DNA of 5,530 nt from Candidatus Krumholzibacteriia bacterium. Lineage in GTDB: Bacteria; Krumholzibacteriota; Krumholzibacteriia; LZORAL124-64-63. The position numbers were made by a program, and so were the translations under genes. Positions 1 to 5,329 of the stretch are shown in pieces (position 1 is the first letter of the stretch; each line of letters opens with the position of its first letter). The notes beneath the pieces were generated by a model. It made no database searches and had not been told where the DNA came from. It worked only from the letters and a program-made list of their open reading frames with translations. The stretch spans positions 1 through 5,530 of the forward strand of contig JAUUYW010000239.1 in the NCBI GenBank assembly GCA_030590265.1, given 5' to 3'.

Positions 1-97
1 CCTTCCAAGGGGAATGGTTGATCTCCAGAGTGTTACCATACGGCCAAACGGGCTTCAAGTTCCAGACCTTATCCTATAGGGGCTTCATTGTGGGCAT

Positions 98-125
98 AAA
101 AAACGGCCGGATTGACTCCGACCGT
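98..125 (-). terminator. Rho-independent terminator of the chalcone-isomerase-like gene
   Basis: Read on the minus strand, the arms at 125-117 (ACGGTCGGA) and 111-103 (TCCGGCCGT) form a 9-bp stem, continuous if one U-G wobble is allowed, around a 5-nt loop. The stem runs directly into a tract of six U (103-98). It lies 26 bases past the TAA of the minus-strand gene ending at 151, the expected place for its terminator. The plus-strand reading has no U tract after the stem, so it is unidirectional. Confidence 0.87.
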
Positions 126-150
126 AATGGGAAATGTCAGTTAGTTGGCT

Positions 151-747
151 TTATTTGACGGCAGCCACCAGGGCTTCACGCATGTCGTCATCAGCAGGAT
201 CTTCACCGAACCAAACCGTCCACAATGCCTTCATGAATTCCACGTTGCCGATCTTGCCCAGCTCGGTGCCGTTCAGGGAAGTGGTCAGACCATCGGCAGG
301 CCAGTAGGCAAAGATGAGGCGGTCGCCTTCTTCGGCATCCGCTGTGAAATAGGCAAGGAAAGTATCCATGTCGCTCTGGAAAGCGCTCATGTCGTCGTAG
401 TTGTCCTCGATGACTTCACTGAAGGCATTCTTCAGCTTTTCGTTGCTGAAGCCACGAGTCAGATCCATCTGCAGCATTTTTGGCTCTTCCAGGTTGAGCA
501 GGGATTCGGCTTTGTTCTCTCCCAGGGTGGCGCCTTTTTTTATGTATGAGACAATGAGGTAGACATCCACCTTGAGGAAAGTCTTTTCGCGCAGGGCCAC
601 GCCGGTGGCCACCAGCTCGGTCCCGTTGACGGTGATGGCATCGTCATAAGTGGTTTCGGTCTTGGGCTCGGTGACGGCGTTGGCGTTCAGGGGCAAGGCG
701 ATCAGAAAAAGCAACACCACGAAGATCATTTTTTTAATAGTTAACAT
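151..747 (-). CDS. Exported chalcone-isomerase-like protein (Chalcone_3 type)
   Basis: This 198-residue protein resembles the bacterial chalcone-isomerase-like family. After a signal peptide it has the typical opening strands (ITVNGTELVATGVALREKTFLKVDVYLI, quoted in parts: VNGTELVATGVALR, then KVDVYLIVSYIKKGA), a middle Leu-x-Met-x-Leu-Thr-Arg strand with helix, and a C-terminal WTVWFGEDPADD helix before a short tail. The signal peptide is a short basic start (MLTIKK), a hydrophobic core of about 14 residues and a likely cut after Ala-Asn-Ala at residue 24, so the mature protein should be periplasmic. The start at 747 is preferred to an in-frame ATG at 756 because the best Shine-Dalgarno sequence overlaps the latter. 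The gene stands alone with its own terminator and is divergent from the thioredoxin operon. Plant chalcone isomerases act on flavonoids, but bacterial relatives of this type have no proven reaction; a lipid or small-ligand binding role is only a possibility. Confidence 0.85.
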   Translation of the reverse strand: MLTIKKMIFVVLLFLIALPLNANAVTEPKTETTYDDAITVNGTELVATGVALREKTFLKVDVYLIVSYIKKGATLGENKAESLLNLEEPKMLQMDLTRGFSNEKLKNAFSEVIEDNYDDMSAFQSDMDTFLAYFTADAEEGDRLIFAYWPADGLTTSLNGTELGKIGNVEFMKALWTVWFGEDPADDDMREALVAAVK

Positions 748-762
748 GGGGTCCATCCTTTT
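748..762 (-). promoter_or_regulatory. Ribosome binding site that decides the start at 747
   Basis: On the minus strand the sequence AAAAGGATGG (762-753) precedes two in-frame ATG codons, at 756 and 747. The AAGGA core (760-756) sits 8 nt before the ATG at 747, which is ideal, but overlaps the ATG at 756 itself. The start at 747 also gives a compact basic n-region. The longer 201-residue form would add only Met-Asp-Pro. Confidence 0.6.
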
Positions 763-810
763 GGGAGGTGAAGGCCAATCCGGCCAAAGGCAGATTTCAA
801 ATGACGAGCC

Positions 811-839
811 AGCCTACCACGCTGAGATTGGTTGGTCAA
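811..839 (-). promoter_or_regulatory. Candidate sigma-70-like promoter of the chalcone-isomerase-like gene
   Basis: On the minus strand TTGACC (839-834) is separated by exactly 17 bp from TAGGCT (816-811), and the -10 is preceded by TGG, which fits an extended -10 element. The -35 matches the E. coli consensus at 5 of 6 positions and the -10 at 3 of 6. It would give a leader of roughly 55-60 nt before the ATG at 747. The call rests on motif matching alone, and promoter consensus in this host is unknown. Confidence 0.35.
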
Positions 840-871
840 ACCCAACTCGGGATCCAATTCAGAGGTTCTTG

Positions 872-900
872 TTGCAGCTTCCAAGGCTCTGTCCTATTGT
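872..900 (+). promoter_or_regulatory. Weak candidate promoter of the thioredoxin-DUF3570-apbE operon
   Basis: TTGCAG (872-877) and TATTGT (895-900) are spaced by 17 bp and lie about 45 bp before the ATG at 947. The matches are 3 of 6 and 4 of 6, so this is only the best-placed candidate in the 199-bp divergent intergenic region; no operator-like inverted repeat of useful length was seen there. Confidence 0.2.
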
Positions 901-946
901 CTCGTGACCAAATGGATACTCAATTTGTCCAAGAAAGCTGGTTTTG

Positions 947-1627
947 ATGCAGACAATCCGTATTTCCTTCCTGCTGGTCCTTTTTCTCCTTTTTGTTGCT
1001 GGTCTGGCTGCGGGAGCAGAAGTCCTCACTTCTGTTAAACCCATCAAAGCTGAAGAATTCCAATTAGGAGATTGGCAAGGCAAAGTGATCCTCATGGATT
1101 TTTGGGCTTCCTGGTGCAAGCCCTGCGAAAAATCAATGCCGTGGCTGGCCAGACTGCAATCAGAATATGGGGCTGATGGACTGCAGGTGGTGGCCGTCAA
1201 TTTGGATCAGGATTGGCAGGATGCGGTGAAAATGGCGGCTAGCCTGCCGCCGGAGATCATCTTGGTGCATGATCCGGAGGGTATTCTGGCCAATGAACGG
1301 AATCTTCAGGGGATGCCAAGTGCCTATCTTTATGATCGTCAGGGCCAACTGAACGCAGTCCATGTGGGTTTTATTCCCAACGAAACAGCAGAAAAGGAAA
1401 AGCAGATCGAAGCCTTGCTGCAAGGTGGGACAGGTGATTTCGATCCTGCCAGCATTGGGTCCGACACAGCAGGCGTTCAGCCCTGGCAGCGGGATTTGTT
1501 GGCGGCCCCGGGAATGGCCATCGACCCGGATCCCATTGAGACGGCCTTGAATGAACACGTGTATTTCAGCAAGGAGGCCAGCAGTGGCGGGATAGGATCG
1601 GCCGGGGGTGGTTGTGGCTGCAACTAA
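947..1627 (+). CDS. Exported TlpA-like thioredoxin fused to a C-terminal DUF4266 domain
   Basis: This 226-residue protein has two parts. After a signal peptide (residues 1 to about 24, strongly hydrophobic, ending AGLAAGA, no lipobox Cys) comes a thioredoxin fold of the TlpA/ResA type: VILMDFWASWCKPC with the redox pair C57-K-P-C60, a VVAVNLDQD strand, and the cis-proline loop Gly-Met-Pro (P124) followed by a D-x-x-G turn. It should act in the periplasm as a thiol oxidoreductase. After an acidic, Gly-rich linker (about 155-176), residues 177-226 match the DUF4266 pattern: QPWQRDLLAAPGMAIDPDP, HVYFSKEAS, and the terminal GGGCGCN with C223 and C225. DUF4266 is usually a separate small (about 70 residue) lipoprotein, so this is a fusion. 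The ATG at 947 is chosen over the adjacent TTG at 944; AAGAAAG (931-937) is a modest ribosome site 9 nt upstream. The next gene starts inside its last codons. Function of DUF4266 is unknown; electron or disulphide delivery to a partner is inference. Confidence 0.9.
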   Translation: MQTIRISFLLVLFLLFVAGLAAGAEVLTSVKPIKAEEFQLGDWQGKVILMDFWASWCKPCEKSMPWLARLQSEYGADGLQVVAVNLDQDWQDAVKMAASLPPEIILVHDPEGILANERNLQGMPSAYLYDRQGQLNAVHVGFIPNETAEKEKQIEALLQGGTGDFDPASIGSDTAGVQPWQRDLLAAPGMAIDPDPIETALNEHVYFSKEASSGGIGSAGGGCGCN

Positions 1628-2864
1628 CAAAAATCTGCGCAAGGCCCTGGTGGCTGCCTGCGGGTTGATCGGCATCAGCGGCGCTTCTGCCGAGGCTGTG
1701 GAAGTGGGCTCGGCAGTGATGCTTTACAAGGAAGCGGATCGGATCAAGGTCCTCGAAGGCGTGCTCAGTGTGAACCACGAATTCAGCAGCGGCAAGAGCG
1801 CCAACTTCAAAATCGTTTTCGACACCATGTCTGGGCCTTCAGCAAACGGTGCCGCACCAGCCTCATTTATCCAGACTTTCACTCGGCCATCCGGGGAAGG
1901 ATCTTACCAAACGCCCATCGGTGAAACACCTTTGGATGATACTTTTAAGGACAGTCGTTTCGCCTTGAGTGGTGGTGGGGTTTTACCCTTGAACCGGATG
2001 ACTGATTTGAGTGCGGGGTTGTATGTTTCGTCCGAATACGACTACTCCTCCTTGGGCGCCAACGCCGCTCTGACCAGGGATTTCAACAAGCGCAGCACCA
2101 CCTTGGCCCTGCGCATGTCCTACTTCCACGATACCATCAGCCCGGAAGGTGGCCGTCCGATTCCTTTTGCCACCATGGCAGATCCTGGGCCCGATCAACC
2201 CCGCCTCAGTGACGATGGAACCAAAGACGTGATGGACCTCGGCCTGGCGTGGACCCAGGTGCTCAGTCGATCAACCATTGCCCAGTTGAGCTACACCTTC
2301 AGCAAGGTCTCGGGGTATCAGACCGATCCTTACAAGATTGTCAGCCTGGTGGATGCTTCCAGCGGTAATCCGGACAACTACCTGTATGAATACCGTCCGG
2401 ATGAGCGAGCCAGACATGTCTTGTTCGGCAAGGTGAACCATCACTTGGGACGTGATATTGTGAGCATGTCCTACCGGTTCCTGACCGATGACTGGGGTAT
2501 CCAGAGCCACACCGTGGACCTGACTTATCGGTGGAATTTCTCCAAGACAAAATACCTGCGCCCGCATTTCAGGTATTACAACCAGGGGGAGGCCGATTTT
2601 TATCAGCGCTACCTGGTCGGTGGCGATGAGCTGCCGGAACATGTCTCGGCGGACTATCGTCTGGGAGACATGATTGCCTACACCATCGGCCTGAAACACG
2701 GCCGGTTGCTGGGCAACGGACACAACCTGTCCTTTCGCCTGGAATATTACATGCAGACGGGAGAAAGCCATCCCGCCGACGCCATTGGAGTCCTGAAGGA
2801 TTATGACCTTTACCCCACCGTGGGTGCGATCATCTTTCAGGTTGGCTATTCCTTCGGGTTGTGA
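1608..2864 (+). CDS. DUF3570 family predicted outer-membrane beta-barrel protein
   Basis: This 418-residue protein matches the DUF3570 family in length, context and sequence style. Residues 1 to about 28 form a signal peptide with a basic start (NKNLRK) and a short hydrophobic stretch ending SGASA; a Cys at residue 19 lies in the core, but the run before it is short for a lipoprotein. The rest alternates polar and aromatic/hydrophobic residues typical of transmembrane beta strands, e.g. LALRMSYFHD, TIAQLSYTFSKVSGY, VSMSYRF, TVDLTYRWNF, LSFRLEYYMQ, and ends VGYSFGL with an aromatic near the C terminus, as outer-membrane barrels do. An early motif D72-T-M-S-G-P-S-A-N-G resembles an ApbE flavin acceptor site. 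The start is GTG at 1608, since an in-frame TAG at 1593 excludes anything further upstream; AGGA at 1594-1597 gives a plausible ribosome site and GTG at 1614 is the alternative. It overlaps the thioredoxin gene by 20 bp and ends one base before apbE, implying translational coupling. Molecular role is unknown. Confidence 0.88.
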   Translation: MVVAATNKNLRKALVAACGLIGISGASAEAVEVGSAVMLYKEADRIKVLEGVLSVNHEFSSGKSANFKIVFDTMSGPSANGAAPASFIQTFTRPSGEGSYQTPIGETPLDDTFKDSRFALSGGGVLPLNRMTDLSAGLYVSSEYDYSSLGANAALTRDFNKRSTTLALRMSYFHDTISPEGGRPIPFATMADPGPDQPRLSDDGTKDVMDLGLAWTQVLSRSTIAQLSYTFSKVSGYQTDPYKIVSLVDASSGNPDNYLYEYRPDERARHVLFGKVNHHLGRDIVSMSYRFLTDDWGIQSHTVDLTYRWNFSKTKYLRPHFRYYNQGEADFYQRYLVGGDELPEHVSADYRLGDMIAYTIGLKHGRLLGNGHNLSFRLEYYMQTGESHPADAIGVLKDYDLYPTVGAIIFQVGYSFGL

Positions 2865-2865
2865 C

Positions 2866-3762
2866 ATGACGCTGCAGACTCAACGCAGGGGCGACGACTG
2901 GCTGGTGGAATTCCAGGCCATGGCCAGCCCCTGCGAGCTGCTTTTTGATCTTACCGAAAGCACTCAGGCGGAATGGCTGGGTGAATTGGCGCGTGCAGAG
3001 GCTCTCCGTATAGAATCCAAATTCAGTCGCTATCAAACCGACAACATCATCCACAAAATCAACAACAGCAGCGGCCAGTTCGTGGAAGTGGATTCGGAGA
3101 CGGCCGGGTTGCTGGATTTTGCCAAACATTTGTTTGAAATCAGTAACGGCAGGTTCGATATCACCAGTGGTGTTTTGCGACGATTGTGGAAGTTTGATGG
3201 TGGCGCCGGGATCCCCTCACGAAAACAGGCCAAGGCCTTGCTGCCATTGATCGGGTGGGATCGAATCCGTTGGGAAAACCCACAGATTTCTGTTCCTGAG
3301 GGTATGGAAATCGATTTGGGCGGTCTGGGCAAAGAGTACGCGGTGGATCGGGTGGCCTCGCTGGTTGCCGAGCGCACCGGCGTTGCATTTTTGGTGAATT
3401 TCGGTGGCGATCTGAGAGCTTTGGGTGACCGCCGGGATGGTCGTCCCTGGGATGTGGGGGTGGAGCGTCCGGGATTTGAAGGGCAAGCGGGCCTGCAGTT
3501 GCATTTGCGAAAAGGCGCCCTGGCCACCAGTGGGGATGCCAACCGATTCCTTCTGAAAGACGGAGTGCGCTATCCCCATATTCTGAACCCAAGAACAGCC
3601 TGGCCGGTGATGAATGCGCCGCGGTCGGTGACGGTGCTGGCTGATACCTGCACCGAAGCCGGGTTGTTGGCCACCATGGCCATGCTGCAGGGACGCGATG
3701 CAGAGCAATTTCTGGAGGACAACTCAGGCGGACCAGGCAGCCAGTATTGGGTGATCTGGTGA
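2866..3762 (+). CDS. apbE: ApbE-family FAD:protein FMN transferase without signal peptide
   Basis: ApbE enzymes transfer FMN from FAD to a Ser/Thr of a target protein, with Mg2+. This 298-residue protein keeps most family landmarks: FQAMASPCE near the N terminus (16-24), FSRYQTDN, DLGGLGKEYAVD (D150, K156), the FGGD loop (G180-G181-D182), ATSGD (221-224), HILNPRT (H238 to T244) and a helix ending in the metal-site region, EAGLLATMAM. The usual Asp of the A-D-x-L-A-T segment aligns with G266, while the Thr four residues later (T270) is kept, so metal binding may be altered. The start at 2866 is one base after the barrel gene's TGA; the ApbE core begins about 15 residues in, so there is no room for a signal peptide or lipobox, unlike most periplasmic ApbE proteins. 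An in-frame ATG at 2803 would overlap the barrel gene by 62 bp and still add no signal sequence. Likely operon partner targets are the two preceding proteins, but this is inference. Confidence 0.92.
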   Translation: MTLQTQRRGDDWLVEFQAMASPCELLFDLTESTQAEWLGELARAEALRIESKFSRYQTDNIIHKINNSSGQFVEVDSETAGLLDFAKHLFEISNGRFDITSGVLRRLWKFDGGAGIPSRKQAKALLPLIGWDRIRWENPQISVPEGMEIDLGGLGKEYAVDRVASLVAERTGVAFLVNFGGDLRALGDRRDGRPWDVGVERPGFEGQAGLQLHLRKGALATSGDANRFLLKDGVRYPHILNPRTAWPVMNAPRSVTVLADTCTEAGLLATMAMLQGRDAEQFLEDNSGGPGSQYWVIW

Positions 3763-3781
3763 AAGTGTCTTGAAACCGTCC

Positions 3782-5116
3782 CTATTGAACCAATACCACT
3801 TTTTGTCCGGCCAACAAATCCCCGGCTTGAACCATGACCAGGTAAGTGCCGCTGGGGGACCTGCGGCCACCACGATCCCGTCCGTCCCAGGTAATAGTGT
3901 GCTGACCCGGTTCCATGGATTCGGCCACGAGGGTTTGGACCAAACGGCCGGATACATCGAAGACACACAAACGAACCTGGGCAGCGGTTTCGAGGTGAAA
4001 TTTCACTTGAGTGCGGGGATTGAACGGATTGGGCGCAACCTCCAGCTGCAACGAAACGGCAAATGGCAATTCGTCCACCGAGGAGGGCAGGTGCCATTGG
4101 GCTTCCACCGCCACCACATTGGTATTGGTCCCGGGCACATCCAGGTCATGCATGATGGTGCCATCGTAGAGATCGATGACGTACAAGGGATCCCCCGAAA
4201 CGGTCCGTCCACCAGCTACGTAGGCAGCTGCTCCCAGCACTTCCCGACCGCCGACGGTCATCCAACCGGTGGCAATGGATACGTCCCGCGGATCAGAACC
4301 GGCAGGCAGGGCAATGTGCTGAACCTCCCAGGTGGTTGAGTCGATCTTGTACACATCTCCGCTGTCTTCGCAGGCAACCACGACAAAAGGTTCATCCACG
4401 TCAATTCCCCAAGGGTCGTCGCCAACATCAATGGTCTGAACCTCGAGCATGGTTTCCGGATCAATGACCCGCACCTGGTCGGTGCCTCTATCGGTGACAT
4501 ACAAGTAACCGCCGAAATTGGGATCAATGCTCAACTGCCACAGGTTGTCGCCCAGGTCGACCTGATCGGTGATTGAGGCACCGTCGTCCGAGATCTCAAA
4601 GAGAATGTCATCATACCAGGCGACAAGGAAGAAACGATGCCCCAGCACATCGTACACAATATTGCCGGGTCCCAAGTAAGTTCCAGGTATGGGGAGGCTG
4701 CCAATCACCTCATAGGTGTTGAGGTCGATGATGTCCAGGTTGTCGCCATCTCGGCAACTGACCAGGGCGATATCCTGTCTAGGGTTGAAGGCAATGGAGA
4801 CCGGGTACTCGTTGGTGGGAATCTCGTGTGTGATGTTGCCAAATTCATCAATGACCACCACACCATCTCCGGAAGCCCCGGGAATCCAGATCTCTTCGCC
4901 ATACTGGGGACGCATGACGGCGTCGTAGGGATAATTGCCGTATTGGCCCAGATCAATCGGGTCGCTGAAAACGAAATCTCCCGCTTCCCAATCCCAGATG
5001 AAAATACTGGCGGTGTCGGAAGTGGAGCTGCCGGCCAGGCCCCAATAGGCGAATGATGCGTTGGAACTGCAAATCAGAAGGGCGACGAGGATGAGAATTT
5101 GGATTGGGCGACGCAT
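3782..5116 (-). CDS. Secreted YVTN-type beta-propeller protein with C-terminal FlgD-like Ig domain
   Basis: This 444-residue protein has a clear signal peptide (MRRPIQILILVALLICSSNASFA, basic start, hydrophobic core, likely cut before YWG). Residues about 25-340 hold repeating beta-propeller blades of the surface-layer YVTN kind, seen as recurring [D/N]-x-[L/V]-x-[V/I]-I-D-x-x-[T/G] units such as DGVVVIDEFGN, DNLDIIDLNTYEV, DQVRVIDPETMLEVQTIDVG, GDVYKIDSTTWEV and PLYVIDLYDGTI. Residues about 358-444 form a FlgD/T9SS-like Ig domain: PNPFNPRTQVKFHL, VFDVSGRLVQTL, W-D-G-R-D-x-x-G, PSGTYLVMVQAG, and a final KVVLVQ strand. Such ends are used for cell-surface sorting in T9SS bacteria, and also occur without it. 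The start at 5116 is chosen over one at 5221 because it places the signal peptide at the N terminus; its ribosome site is a weak G run (GGGGGTT) about 7 nt upstream. The gene is convergent with apbE, with 19 bp between stops. Ligand and function are unknown; a surface-exposed binding or structural role is likely. Confidence 0.88.
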   Translation of the reverse strand: MRRPIQILILVALLICSSNASFAYWGLAGSSTSDTASIFIWDWEAGDFVFSDPIDLGQYGNYPYDAVMRPQYGEEIWIPGASGDGVVVIDEFGNITHEIPTNEYPVSIAFNPRQDIALVSCRDGDNLDIIDLNTYEVIGSLPIPGTYLGPGNIVYDVLGHRFFLVAWYDDILFEISDDGASITDQVDLGDNLWQLSIDPNFGGYLYVTDRGTDQVRVIDPETMLEVQTIDVGDDPWGIDVDEPFVVVACEDSGDVYKIDSTTWEVQHIALPAGSDPRDVSIATGWMTVGGREVLGAAAYVAGGRTVSGDPLYVIDLYDGTIMHDLDVPGTNTNVVAVEAQWHLPSSVDELPFAVSLQLEVAPNPFNPRTQVKFHLETAAQVRLCVFDVSGRLVQTLVAESMEPGQHTITWDGRDRGGRRSPSGTYLVMVQAGDLLAGQKVVLVQ

Positions 5117-5159
5117 GCTTGAACCCCCGGGTCGAAACTCATAGTTGTAAGATTTGGCG

Positions 5160-5188
5160 ATCTTAGCATGGTTCGGAGAGAAAGTCGA
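5160..5188 (-). promoter_or_regulatory. Weak candidate promoter of the beta-propeller gene
   Basis: On the minus strand TCGACT (5188-5183) and TAAGAT (5165-5160) are separated by 17 bp, each matching the E. coli consensus at about 4 of 6 positions, 43 bp before the ATG at 5116. Supported only by position and motif similarity; the operator-like repeats at 5239-5318 lie further upstream and need not affect this gene. Confidence 0.25.
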
Positions 5189-5238
5189 GATACCCAGATT
5201 GATTTGAATTGTTGCATTCATTTATGGAATAGCCTAGA

Positions 5239-5318
5239 TCGGGTATATTTTTTACATTGACAGATAAAGTATATCCGTTAGGGTATATAAAATAATGTTC
5301 AGAGTTTAATATACCCGA
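5239..5318. repeat. Four-copy operator-like array of GGGTATA half-sites
   Basis: Four half-sites alternate in orientation: GGGTATA at 5241-5247 (forward), TATATCC at 5270-5276 (reverse, one change), GGGTATA at 5281-5287 (forward) and TATACCC at 5310-5316 (reverse). The first and last are the core of an exact 11-bp inverted repeat (TCGGGTATATT at 5239-5249, AATATACCCGA at 5308-5318). Both forward-to-reverse pairs are offset by 29 bp, and the two pairs are offset by 40 bp. The array sits in AT-rich DNA, ends 11 bp before the HipB-like gene and overlaps its promoter region. HipB-type antitoxins bind paired TATCC/GGATA half-sites and repress their own operon, so this is a likely autoregulatory operator. 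It was identified from sequence symmetry alone. Confidence 0.7.
5257..5289 (+). promoter_or_regulatory. Candidate promoter of the HipB-like gene
   Basis: A perfect TTGACA -35 hexamer lies at 5257-5262. The best -10-like sequence, TATATA at 5284-5289, is 21 bp away, longer than the usual 16-19, so the -10 assignment is uncertain. The region between and around these elements carries the second and third operator-like half-sites, which would block RNA polymerase when occupied. Confidence 0.35.
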
Positions 5319-5329
5319 AAGGGGCGATT

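Noticed and set aside
1..97. Possible gene ends at the left edge (plus-frame open from 2 to a TAG at 77-79; a minus-frame stretch rich in Trp/Pro from about 73 to 1)
   Set aside because: Several frames are open over so short a span, none has a recognisable motif, and no start or ribosome site decides between them. Nothing can be called without more sequence to the left.
145..549. Plus-strand 134-codon open frame opposite the chalcone-isomerase-like gene
   Set aside because: It begins with a non-ATG codon inside the other gene's end and has no recognisable domain; the minus-strand gene has signal peptide, ribosome site and terminator.
831..846. GTTGG/CCAAC inverted repeat in the divergent intergenic region as an operator
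   Set aside because: Only 5 bp per arm with a 6-nt gap; this is expected by chance and not repeated elsewhere in the region.
2803..2865. Longer apbE start at an in-frame ATG at 2803
   Set aside because: It would overlap the barrel gene by 62 bp, adds 21 residues with no signal peptide or family similarity, and the ATG at 2866 fits the operon spacing.
3783..3804. Small hairpin TATTG-AAC-CAATA followed by a short T run as an apbE terminator
   Set aside because: The stem is only 5 bp, AT-rich and not directly followed by the T run, and it lies within the convergent gene's last codons. Too weak to call.
3770..4339. Plus-strand 189-codon open frame opposite the beta-propeller gene
   Set aside because: It is antisense to a gene with a clear signal peptide, propeller repeats and Ig domain, and its own translation shows no domain, signal or ribosome site.
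5117..5221. Longer start of the beta-propeller gene at 5221
   Set aside because: The extra 35 residues would put the signal peptide internally; the ATG at 5116 places it at the N terminus.
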